56,252 nt of DNA from positions 1-56,252 of the forward strand of contig CAKUTH010000005.1 of the NCBI GenBank assembly GCA_934691935.1, written 5' to 3'. The stretch's first letter is position 1; every line of letters starts with the position of its first letter. Below, piece by piece: positions 1 through 7,341 of the stretch. A program made the position numbers and the translations under genes. Below the pieces are notes generated by a model that did not search any database, had not been told where the DNA came from, and was given only the letters and a program-made list of their open reading frames with translations. This DNA comes from an uncultured Candidatus Melainabacteria bacterium. GTDB lineage: Bacteria > Cyanobacteriota > Vampirovibrionia > Gastranaerophilales > Gastranaerophilaceae.

Positions 1-42
1 GTATTGGCGGTTCGGGCTTTCTATATATTAATGTGTTTCACA

Positions 43-2721
43 TTATTTTTTAGCTGATGGGTAGTAATCTCTTACAACACCGTTGAATGCATCTTGGTAA
101 ATTGCTTTGATGTCTGACATCAATGGATATGCAGGGTTTGCACCTGTACATTGGTCGTCAAATGCCAATTCTACCATTTCATCTAATTTTTCGTTAAATT
201 CAGCTTCTGAAATACCGAAATCTTTGATTGAGAATGGCAAATTGATTTTCTTCATCAAATCTTCAACAGCTTTGATGTACAATTCAACTTTTTCGTCATC
301 AGTTTTTCCGCCCAAACCAAGTTCATCAGCAATTTGACCATATTTAGCTTTTGCGTTAGGGAACTTGTATTGAGGGAAGATTGCTTGTTTTTTCGGACAA
401 TCAACTGCGTTGTATTTGATTACTTGTCTGAACAACAATGCGTTAGCTACACCGTGTGGTACGTGGAACATTGCACCAAGTTTGTGAGCCATTGAGTGGC
501 ACAAGCCCAAGAATGAGTTTGCGAATGCCATACCTGCAATTGTTGCAGCATAGTGCATTTTTTCTCTTGCAATAGGATCGTTAGCACCTTCTGTGTATGA
601 TCTTTCCAAATATCTGAAGATTAACTTAGTTGCTTCCAATGCGTTTGAATTTGTAAAGTTTGTTGCCATACAAGATACGTATGCTTCTGTTGCGTGAACC
701 AAAGCGTCGATACCTGATGCAGCTGTCAAACCTTTTGGCATACCATCAACAAAGTTTGGATCGATAATTGACATATTAGGTGTCAATGCGTAATCTGCGA
801 TTGCATATTTTACGTGAGTTTCATCATCTGTAATAATTGCAAATGGAGTTACTTCTGAACCAGTACCTGATGTTGTTGGAATAGCAACCATAGTAGCTTT
901 TTTACCCAATTCAGGGATTTTACAAATTCTTTTTCTGATATCCAAGAATCTCATAGCGATATCTTCAAAGTTTGTATCAGGTTGTTCGTACAATAACCAC
1001 ATAATTTTTGCAGCGTCCATTGGAGAACCACCACCTAATGAAATGATAACATCTGGTTCATAAGGTCTGATTATTTCCATAGCTTGGTTAATTGTTGACA
1101 ATGTAGGATCTGGTTTTACGTCGAAGAAAATTTGGTGATCAATACCGATTTCATCCAAAACGTTAACGATACTATCAACAGCACCAGAATTGAACAAGAA
1201 TCTGTCTGTAACAATAAATGCGCGTTTTTTGCCTTGAAGTTCACGGAGAGCTAAATCAACAGCGCCTCTTTTGAAGTAAACTTTTGGCGGAACTTTAAAC
1301 CAGAGCATATTTTCTCTCCTTTCAGCAACTGTTTTGTAATTCAACAAGTTTTCAACACCAATATTACCTGATACTGCGTTTTTACCCCAAGAACCACAAC
1401 CTAGTGAAAGTGATGGTTCAAGTTTGAAGTTGTACAAATCACCAATACCGCCTAATGCTGAAGGTGAGTTGATTAGTACACGACAAGCTGGCATTTTTTC
1501 TGCGAATTTGTCAACTCTTTCTTGACTACGAGTATCTGTATAAAGGTCTGCTGAGTGACCTGCACCACCTTTTGAAACAAGTTCGTATGTCATTTCTGTT
1601 GCTTCTTCAAAGTCTTTAGCTTTGTACATTGTTAAGATTGGAGATAATTTTTCTCTTGAGAATGGATCTTCCCAATCTACAGAAGGTCTTTCTGCCAACA
1701 ATACTTTTGCTGTTTCTGGAACTTCAAATCCTGAGATTTCTGCAATTCTATGAGCGCTTTGACCTACGATGTCAGGGTGTGCAGTTCCTCTTGCAGGGTC
1801 GATAAACGGCAAGTTTATCATTTTCTTTTCTTCAGAAGCGTTTAATAAGTATGCGCCTCTGTAAATAAATTCTTTTTTAACTTCTTCATAAACTTTGTCT
1901 ACAACAACGACTGATTGTTCAGATGCACAAATCATACCGTTATCAAAAGTTTTTGACATAAGGATTGAAGAAACAGCCATTTTAATATCTGCAGTTTCAT
2001 CAATTACGGCAGCAGCGTTACCAGGGCCAACACCTAATGCAGGGTTACCTGATGAATATGCCGCTTTAACCATGCCAGGGCCACCTGTTGCCAAGATACA
2101 AGCTATTGATGAGTGGTGCATTAATTGGTTAGACAATTCAATTGAAGGAACATCAATCCAGCCAATAATATCTTCTGGAGCTCCTGCTTTTACAGCAGCT
2201 TCAAGAACAATTCTAGCAGCTTCAATTGTACATTTTTTAGCTCTTGGGTGTGGTGAGAAGATAATTGCGTTTCTTGTTTTCAAAGCAATCAATGATTTGA
2301 AAATAGCAGTTGAAGTTGGGTTTGTTGTAGGTACGATACCTGCAATAACCCCAAGAGGTTCTGCTACGACTTTGATACCGTTAGCTTTGTCTTCTTTGAT
2401 AATTCCACAAGTTTTTGCATTTTTGTGTTTGTTGTAAATATATTCTGATGCAAAGTGGTTTTTAATAATTTTATCTTCCAAAACGCCCATACCTGTTTCT
2501 TCAACAGCCATTCTAGCTAGAGGAATACGAGCTTTGTCTGCCGCTGTAGCTGCAGCTTTGAAAATTGCATCAACTTGTTCTTGAGTAAATGTTGCAAAAA
2601 TCTTTTGAGCTTTTTTTGCTCTTTCGATAAGCAATTCTAATTGTTCAGCGTTATCAACCAATGTTGACTTGTTCAAACTTTTTTCAAGTTTTTCTACCGC
2701 TTTTTTGCTTTTTGTTGTCAT
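43..2721 (-). CDS. adhE: Bifunctional acetaldehyde-CoA / alcohol dehydrogenase
   Basis: Two-domain fermentative enzyme that reduces acetyl-CoA to acetaldehyde and then ethanol, reoxidising NADH in the cytoplasm. The N-terminal aldehyde dehydrogenase half (about residues 20-450) contains the catalytic cysteine in GMICASEQS near residue 265. The C-terminal iron-dependent alcohol dehydrogenase half (about 460-890) shows GGGSPMDAAK, GTGSEVTPFA and the metal-binding histidine region CHSMAHKLGAMFHVPHG near 735-755. Its 892 residues match the usual AdhE length. The ATG is preceded by AGGAG. It is monocistronic by layout, with its own promoter and a Rex-like dyad upstream, which fits NADH-responsive control. 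Identification is secure. Confidence 0.97.
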   Translation of the reverse strand: MTTKSKKAVEKLEKSLNKSTLVDNAEQLELLIERAKKAQKIFATFTQEQVDAIFKAAATAADKARIPLARMAVEETGMGVLEDKIIKNHFASEYIYNKHKNAKTCGIIKEDKANGIKVVAEPLGVIAGIVPTTNPTSTAIFKSLIALKTRNAIIFSPHPRAKKCTIEAARIVLEAAVKAGAPEDIIGWIDVPSIELSNQLMHHSSIACILATGGPGMVKAAYSSGNPALGVGPGNAAAVIDETADIKMAVSSILMSKTFDNGMICASEQSVVVVDKVYEEVKKEFIYRGAYLLNASEEKKMINLPFIDPARGTAHPDIVGQSAHRIAEISGFEVPETAKVLLAERPSVDWEDPFSREKLSPILTMYKAKDFEEATEMTYELVSKGGAGHSADLYTDTRSQERVDKFAEKMPACRVLINSPSALGGIGDLYNFKLEPSLSLGCGSWGKNAVSGNIGVENLLNYKTVAERRENMLWFKVPPKVYFKRGAVDLALRELQGKKRAFIVTDRFLFNSGAVDSIVNVLDEIGIDHQIFFDVKPDPTLSTINQAMEIIRPYEPDVIISLGGGSPMDAAKIMWLLYEQPDTNFEDIAMRFLDIRKRICKIPELGKKATMVAIPTTSGTGSEVTPFAIITDDETHVKYAIADYALTPNMSIIDPNFVDGMPKGLTAASGIDALVHATEAYVSCMATNFTNSNALEATKLIFRYLERSYTEGANDPIAREKMHYAATIAGMAFANSFLGLCHSMAHKLGAMFHVPHGVANALLFRQVIKYNAVDCPKKQAIFPQYKFPNAKAKYGQIADELGLGGKTDDEKVELYIKAVEDLMKKINLPFSIKDFGISEAEFNEKLDEMVELAFDDQCTGANPAYPLMSDIKAIYQDAFNGVVRDYYPSAKK

Positions 2722-2796
2722 ACTGATTTTCTCCTATATAAAAAGTAAATGTAATTAATGACGATTTGAATTTGATTTGTTTGCTTCCAAATTCAT

Positions 2797-2814
2797 TCGT
2801 GATTTATTTCACAA
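2797..2814 (-). promoter_or_regulatory. Rex-like operator upstream of adhE
   Basis: On the minus strand this reads TTGTGAA-ATAA-ATCACGA, a 7-4-7 dyad close to the Rex consensus TTGTGAA-N4-TTCACAA; the right half matches at 5 of 7 positions. It starts four bases downstream of the adhE -10 box, so it would cover the transcription start. adhE is a classic target of the NADH-sensing repressor Rex. No rex gene lies in this window. Confidence 0.6.
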
Positions 2815-2818
2815 ATAC

Positions 2819-2847
2819 ATTATAGAATAAAATATTTTCAATTGCAA
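2819..2847 (-). promoter_or_regulatory. Sigma-70 promoter of adhE
   Basis: On the minus strand: -35 TTGCAA at 2842-2847, a 17-base spacer, and a perfect -10 TATAAT at 2819-2824. Predicted start of transcription is near 2812, inside the Rex-like dyad, leaving a 5' leader of about 90 bases before the ATG at 2721. Confidence 0.75.
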
Positions 2848-2931
2848 GTGTATATATTACAATCTTTATACATTTTTAATACGATTTTTTCGTTTTGACA
2901 GTATTACAGGTCAAAATTTTATATTAAATAA

Positions 2932-4176
2932 TTAATCAGCTACACACATCGCAGGATTGCCACTGTAGTGGCGGTCGCCGTAGTACCAGCGCGTTTCCAT
3001 CGAGTTGAAGCCGTGGCTGTACGCGGTGCTGCGACCGTACTCCGATCCCGTCCAAACGTAGAACTCAGAACCTGTAAAACCCATGGCAGAAGCTTTTGAG
3101 GTGTCTAAGGTTAGACCACGCGTAGTAGTATATGGGTCTATACTTGATGTATTATATAAAACCTTTGCTAATTCTACTAAATCATCTCGTGTTGGCATTT
3201 TACTTACTCCACCGCATTGTTTTACGGCTCCTGCCCAATAGTCTTGCTCATAGTTACATCCCACTATTCCAAGTTCGCCTTTTAGTTCTTCACATGTCGC
3301 TCTTGATATTGGAGTTGGAAGAAATGGTGCGGTGAAACATTTACCATTTATTTCAAATACGCATTCATAGCCAAGTCCACTTGCGACACCCAAGGTTATA
3401 ACATCTTTTCCTAATTTATTAGGGTTTTTGCCACCGTTCCAATCGAATACCCCAGCTAAACAAGATGCTGAATTGGACAAACCACCGCTATATGCATAAC
3501 CTGTTACATCTGGGTTAAAATCACAGGTTTTGTCATAAGATAAAATCATTGATGTACCATCTGCAGTAACTATTCCAACTGTGTTTGTATAATTATTCAG
3601 AACTGCATCTGGAATTTTTAAGGTTTTAGGATTCTTGGTCTTTGCAATCTCCCACATCTCACCTTCATCATTCAACATAACCTCTTTGGTTGGCCAACAC
3701 GCTGACAAATGCTCGTTATCGCATATTTTTGCTATCTTCATGTGTTTGTTCATCTCTGTCACAAACTCCATGGTATCCGCATAACCATTTATTCCGCTGG
3801 TAGCAGACATTGCATCAGTTACTTTACTTAATTTTTGTCTAATATTTTCAATACGTTTGGCTTTTACATGGTCTTGAATATTCGCGATTATTGCAGGCAT
3901 TGTCATTACTGCCACAACACCGATGATGCCAAGGGTGATGAGAACCTCGGCTAGGGTGAAGGCGGCTCTCCTTCCCTTTTTAAGGGAAGGTCGGGATGGG
4001 TTTTGTATTGAATAAGTCGTTGAGTTCGTTACAGCTTGAGACCCTGAAACACGTTCAGGGTGACGAATAACTTCCTTACTTACGTAATTAGAGCTTAAAG
4101 CTCCTCCCACCCATTGGGTTCTATCCCCTGTCGCGCAAAGGTTTTCAAGATTGTTTAAATCTCTTAAATCTTCCAT
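2932..4176 (-). CDS. Prepilin-type protein with DGR-like variable C-terminus
   Basis: Exported pilin-like protein. I place the start at the ATG at 4176 (protein begins MEDLRDL), preceded by GGAG eight bases upstream; the frame is open up to 4269, but that ATG lies upstream of the promoter at 4210-4238. The class III prepilin motif AAFTLAEVLITLGIIGVV begins near residue 71, so the pre-cleavage leader is about 72 residues, far longer than usual, and contains translated palindromic repeats. The mature part has paired cysteines. The last ~44 codons change abruptly to GC-rich, NNC-type codons encoding a Trp/Tyr/Ser/Arg-rich tail (VWTGSEYGR... to CVAD), like the C-type-lectin-fold ends of DGR target proteins. 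Prepilin call firm; DGR target status inferred. Confidence 0.8.
   Translation of the reverse strand: MEDLRDLNNLENLCATGDRTQWVGGALSSNYVSKEVIRHPERVSGSQAVTNSTTYSIQNPSRPSLKKGRRAAFTLAEVLITLGIIGVVAVMTMPAIIANIQDHVKAKRIENIRQKLSKVTDAMSATSGINGYADTMEFVTEMNKHMKIAKICDNEHLSACWPTKEVMLNDEGEMWEIAKTKNPKTLKIPDAVLNNYTNTVGIVTADGTSMILSYDKTCDFNPDVTGYAYSGGLSNSASCLAGVFDWNGGKNPNKLGKDVITLGVASGLGYECVFEINGKCFTAPFLPTPISRATCEELKGELGIVGCNYEQDYWAGAVKQCGGVSKMPTRDDLVELAKVLYNTSSIDPYTTTRGLTLDTSKASAMGFTGSEFYVWTGSEYGRSTAYSHGFNSMETRWYYGDRHYSGNPAMCVAD
2935..3066 (-). other. Putative DGR variable region (VR)
   Basis: Final 44 sense codons of the prepilin. From TTC at 3064-3066 to GGC at 2959-2961, 30 of 35 codons end in G or C, against a strongly AT-ending background. 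Codons are dominated by TAC, CGC, AGC, CAC, GGC, GAC and TTC, the pattern expected when AAC codons of a template repeat are randomised at adenines. The tail then reverts to AT-ending codons just before the stop. No template repeat or reverse transcriptase is visible in the window. Confidence 0.55.
3970..3990. repeat. Palindromic repeat inside prepilin leader
   Basis: Inverted repeat CCTTCCCTT / AAGGGAAGG with a 3-base loop, followed by TCGGGATGGG. It is translated in frame as part of the leader (PSLKKGR) immediately before the prepilin cleavage motif. It is related to the intergenic element at 4272-4293. Confidence 0.65.
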
Positions 4177-4209
4177 CTCATTAACTCCGTGTTCTCTATC
4201 CATATATTT

Positions 4210-4238
4210 ATTATGACATATTTGTTTGAAATTTTCAA
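4210..4238 (-). promoter_or_regulatory. Promoter of the 4.2-kb prepilin
   Basis: On the minus strand: TTGAAA (4233-4238), 17-base spacer, CATAAT (4210-4215). The same arrangement with similar flanks recurs upstream of the broken prepilin near 19.9 kb, which supports it being a real promoter duplicated with the gene. Confidence 0.55.
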
Positions 4239-4271
4239 GAGGGACTATAAAGTAAGTAATAAGTATCATAC

Positions 4272-4293
4272 ACCCTCCCTAAATAGGGAGGGT
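4272..4293. repeat. Short palindromic repeat
   Basis: Perfect 9-bp inverted repeat ACCCTCCCT / AGGGAGGGT with an AAAT loop, followed by TAGGGGTGGG. A sister element (CCTTCCCTT / AAGGGAAGG, then TCGGGATGGG) lies inside the prepilin leader at 3970-3990, so this belongs to an interspersed family. Confidence 0.7.
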
Positions 4294-4442
4294 AGGGGTG
4301 GGTTACAAATATGTATTTTACCCTTACGGGATGATACCCATCCTAGCCTTGTCTTGGATTTGCGTATGAACTTAGCATTTTTGTGTCTTAATTAATCTAC
4401 TCACATATTGCTAAAATTTCAAATATAATATATACTAGCATT

Positions 4443-5141
4443 ATGAATACTTTCCAAAAAATTGTTTATTTTTTTCTTGAGATGCAAGAAAAAACATTAA
4501 GACGTCGCTTGAGCAAGCACCTAATGACTTCTGGAGCAAACTCAACTTCAAAAACGGTATTCGGCAAGGGCGTTACAATGACACTCAACGCTGAAACACA
4601 AAAAAACATTGAACTTGTAAGGAAAAATGTTGCAGATATTGTCAACACTTGCGCAAATAACCCTGAAAAACTTTTGCAATTTGCTGAAAGCAAAGGAACA
4701 AAGGTTTACAAAATAGACAATGCTGACAAAATTTTAAATATAATCAAAGAAGAAGAAGGATTAATTACACCGCTAGAAGGAATTGAGGCGCTTTATATAA
4801 ATATCATTACTAATTCAGGTTTCTCATTCAAATCAAAACCTATGTTTATAATGCGTAACGGCTCTATTGACCCTTATTATATGGTTCATCAGTTTTATAA
4901 ATGGTACGCAATGGAAATGAAACTTCCTGGATTTGATTTTATGTCACAAAAGATTTTTAAAATATATTTAAACTCAGATGGAGCACTGCTTTCTAATCTA
5001 AATCTTGATGAAATGATAGGACTAAAAGAAGCCATCAATCGAGATAGAGAGGCTACAGACTTCGCCATTCAGCTTGCAAAAACAATGGAAGGTTCTAAAA
5101 AAGTTCTAAAAAAAATGCAAAAAAATGGCGCAAATATATAG
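4443..5141 (+). CDS. Hypothetical protein, 232 aa
   Basis: I do not recognise this protein. It begins with a basic, possibly membrane-associating helix (MNTFQKIVYFFLEMQEKTLRRRLSK), then a mixed alpha/beta body and a Lys-rich C-terminal helix ending KKVLKKMQKNGANI. No signal peptide with a cleavage site and no catalytic motif stand out. No strong ribosome binding site precedes the ATG. It is a lone plus-strand gene between minus-strand genes, followed by about 200 bases of palindromic repeats and then a bidirectional terminator. Confidence 0.75.
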   Translation: MNTFQKIVYFFLEMQEKTLRRRLSKHLMTSGANSTSKTVFGKGVTMTLNAETQKNIELVRKNVADIVNTCANNPEKLLQFAESKGTKVYKIDNADKILNIIKEEEGLITPLEGIEALYINIITNSGFSFKSKPMFIMRNGSIDPYYMVHQFYKWYAMEMKLPGFDFMSQKIFKIYLNSDGALLSNLNLDEMIGLKEAINRDREATDFAIQLAKTMEGSKKVLKKMQKNGANI

Positions 5142-5456
5142 AGTGAGTTAGCTAACCACATTTCACCTCTATTGCAAGGTGCAAGGGAAAAGTTACATAA
5201 CTTCTTACTTACTTTTTCAGTTTCGTTGTTGGGCTAGAAAGCCCAACCCACAGCTTACTTTTTTATATAGTTACGTAAAAAATAGTTCCTCCTCCATTGA
5301 GGAGGAAATCAATTCTTACTAACTTACTTACGGACTTACTTCCTAACCTTACAAAAAACATCCTCTCGGGGTTGCTGAGAGGACGTTTTTATTTCTTAAA
5401 AGGTGCTTACCTTAATAATTTCAATTGGTAAGTTGTGATTATGACAACCAAAATAA
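5142..5456. repeat. Repeat-rich intergenic region
   Basis: No gene seen. It holds a hairpin TTGGGCT-AGAA-AGCCCAA (5229-5246), a 9-bp hairpin TTCCTCCTC-CATT-GAGGAGGAA (5286-5307), CTTACTTA-type sequence, and a 39-base stretch (5304-5342) repeated exactly at 28528-28566. A terminator follows at 5353-5390. Confidence 0.7.
5353..5390. terminator. Bidirectional intrinsic terminator
   Basis: Stem TCCTCTC (5361-5367) / GAGAGGA (5377-5383), with an A-run on the left and a T-run on the right, so it can work for both converging genes (4443-5141 and 5457-5744). Confidence 0.7.
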
Positions 5457-5744
5457 TTAAGCCATATACATTATTTGGCCCGGAGTTGGAGCTTTGGTAT
5501 CATACTTGGTAGTAAATAGTATATTATAAGTCTTGCGAAGTTTAGCACCTAGAGCACTGAACATATTTTTAGATTGAACAACATCTGATTTTTTTGTACG
5601 ATTTAAGTCATTCTCAAAATTAATCTTCGCATTTGGGTTTTGTAGCGATAAAATCGCTGTATTTGGGGTTATATTATTAAGATTACCTTCACCGAAAGTG
5701 ATTGGTTTTATATTACTAAATTTAATTGGATTTACTGTCAACAT
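5457..5744 (-). CDS. Small lineage-type protein with N-terminal IxFGE motif
   Basis: Unrecognised 95-aa protein. The start is the ATG at 5744 (MLTVNPIKFSNI...), preceded by AGGAGG at ideal spacing; the frame extends to 5768 but without a better start. The N-terminus contains PITFGEG, resembling N-termini of two other proteins here (VSFEGK at 25.5 kb, INFEGK at 28.2 kb). The C-terminus is basic and ends GQIMYMA. No membrane segment. It is transcribed alone from a strong promoter with a hairpin leader. Function unknown. Confidence 0.7.
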   Translation of the reverse strand: MLTVNPIKFSNIKPITFGEGNLNNITPNTAILSLQNPNAKINFENDLNRTKKSDVVQSKNMFSALGAKLRKTYNILFTTKYDTKAPTPGQIMYMA

Positions 5745-5852
5745 AGTTGCCTCCTTTTCTGTCATCACTGGTTACTTCTTTTGTTTCCAGATACTGACAC
5801 CCCATTTCTGAGGTTTATTAAGTGTTTGTTTAACACTTCATCTAACATTTTT

Positions 5853-5881
5853 ACTATAAACCATATTTTAAAATTTGTCAA
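5853..5881 (-). promoter_or_regulatory. Strong sigma-70 promoter for the 5744 gene
   Basis: On the minus strand: perfect -35 TTGACA (5876-5881), 17-base spacer, -10 TATAGT (5853-5858). The predicted transcript has a leader of about 100 bases beginning with the hairpin AAGTGTT-TGTTT-AACACTT (5820-5838). The remainder of 5882-6006 shows nothing else I can assign. Confidence 0.7.
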
Positions 5882-6009
5882 CCCCTATTGTGAACTTTTG
5901 TAAAGTGGCTAAAACTATTCATTTTACTAGTGTTAGGCATAAAGTGCCCAAAATACACTTATTCACGTGTTTTTACGGTTTTGGGCTATTTCTCCCCGAA
6001 TTTTCCATA

Positions 6010-6050
6010 AAAAAAAGAAGCATGGCTTTAATTAAAAAACCATGCTTCTA
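6010..6050 (-). terminator. Terminator of the lysC operon
   Basis: Ten-bp stem AGAAGCATGG (6016-6025) / CCATGCTTCT (6040-6049), followed on the minus strand by an eight-T run. It lies just beyond the lysC stop. Confidence 0.85.
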
Positions 6051-6070
6051 TTGTATTTATTACACTTATT

Positions 6071-7339
6071 CTATACGTTCGGCAAATCACCTTTTACATC
6101 GGCAATTTCATCACAATCAAGCTCAAACACTTTATGTAAAGCCTTTACAGCCCTTTGAGCGTCCTCTTTATCAACAAGACAACTTATCTTAATTTCACTT
6201 GTTGAAATCATTCTGATATTAATCCCCTGCTGACCGAGAGTTTCAAACATTGTAGATGCAACCCCTGGGCGATCAATCATGCCAGCGCCAACAATTGAAA
6301 CCTTTGCAATGCAATCGTTTACCTGAATATCACCAGTCAATCCTATTTCTTTTTTCATGACATCTAAAGTAGCCACAGTCTTTGGCAAATCGCTCATATC
6401 AACAGTAAAAGCAATGTCATTTGTATTAGAAATTTTTCTTGCATAAGATTGAATAATCATATCAACAGAAATGCCTTCTTGAGCAAGTCCTGTAAACAAT
6501 TTTGCTGCCACTCCAGGTTTATCTGGCACATCACACACTACAATGCGAGCCTGTGACAAATCTGCTGCGACACCTGCAACTGGTTTATAAATTTCCATTT
6601 TATTAACTCCTAATATTAAAGTACCTAAATTATCGAGTTTAAAACTACTTCTAACTCGCATTGGAACATTGAATTGTTTTGCTGTTTCTACACTTCGCGG
6701 ATGAAGGACATTTGCACCAGCATGCGCCAATTCAAGCATTTCTTCATAAGAAATTTCATCTAATCTTGATGCTGTAGGAACAACTCTTGGGTCTGTAGTG
6801 TAAACACCTTCAACATCAGTATAAATATCACATCTTTCGGCATTCAAAGCTGCAGCGAGCGCAACGGCTGAAGTATCAGAACCACCACGGCCTAAAGTTG
6901 TGATTTCGCCATCTTCAGTAACGCCTTGGAAACCTGCGACAACAATAATTTTGCCTTCGTTAAGATTTTTACGCAATTTGTCGGTTTTTATATCAACAAT
7001 TCTTGCTTTTGAGTGAACATTTTCGGTCATAATACCGACTTGCATAGCATTAAAGCTAACCGCTTCGTAGCCCTGAGCTTGAATAGCCATAGCAAGCAAG
7101 GCGATAGAAACACCTTCGCCAGTAGACAAAAGCATGTCCATTTCTCTACCAGATGGGTTAGGACTTAAATCCTTTGCCATTTTAACCAAATAGTCTGTAG
7201 TATGTCCCATTGCCGAAACTACTACAACTACGTCATTTCCATTTTGTTTTTCTCTTATAACCGTTTTGGCTACATTTTTTATTTTATCTGTATCGGCAAC
7301 TGATGTTCCGCCGAATTTTTGAACTATTATCTTTTTCAA
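6071..7339 (-). CDS. lysC: Aspartate kinase
   Basis: Phosphorylates L-aspartate, the first step of the lysine, threonine and methionine (and diaminopimelate) pathway. The N-terminal kinase domain begins with KFGGTSVAD (residues ~8-16) and includes TLGRGGSDTSAVALAAAL and DVEGVYTTDPR. Two C-terminal ACT domains (about 265-400) bind the feedback amino acid. At 422 residues it is of the short cyanobacterial / Gram-positive LysC class rather than a fusion with homoserine dehydrogenase. It starts two bases after the TPR gene stop and is the last gene of a three-gene operon. Confidence 0.95.
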   Translation of the reverse strand: MKKIIVQKFGGTSVADTDKIKNVAKTVIREKQNGNDVVVVVSAMGHTTDYLVKMAKDLSPNPSGREMDMLLSTGEGVSIALLAMAIQAQGYEAVSFNAMQVGIMTENVHSKARIVDIKTDKLRKNLNEGKIIVVAGFQGVTEDGEITTLGRGGSDTSAVALAAALNAERCDIYTDVEGVYTTDPRVVPTASRLDEISYEEMLELAHAGANVLHPRSVETAKQFNVPMRVRSSFKLDNLGTLILGVNKMEIYKPVAGVAADLSQARIVVCDVPDKPGVAAKLFTGLAQEGISVDMIIQSYARKISNTNDIAFTVDMSDLPKTVATLDVMKKEIGLTGDIQVNDCIAKVSIVGAGMIDRPGVASTMFETLGQQGINIRMISTSEIKISCLVDKEDAQRAVKALHKVFELDCDEIADVKGDLPNV

Positions 7340-7341
7340 TT

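Noticed and set aside
1895..2437. 180-aa plus-strand frame opposite adhE
   Set aside because: Mirror frame of a strongly coding gene, with no ribosome binding site and no recognisable domain.
4177..4269. Longer N-terminus of the 4.2-kb prepilin
   Set aside because: The ATG at 4269 lies upstream of the promoter at 4210-4238; ATG 4176 has a good GGAG.
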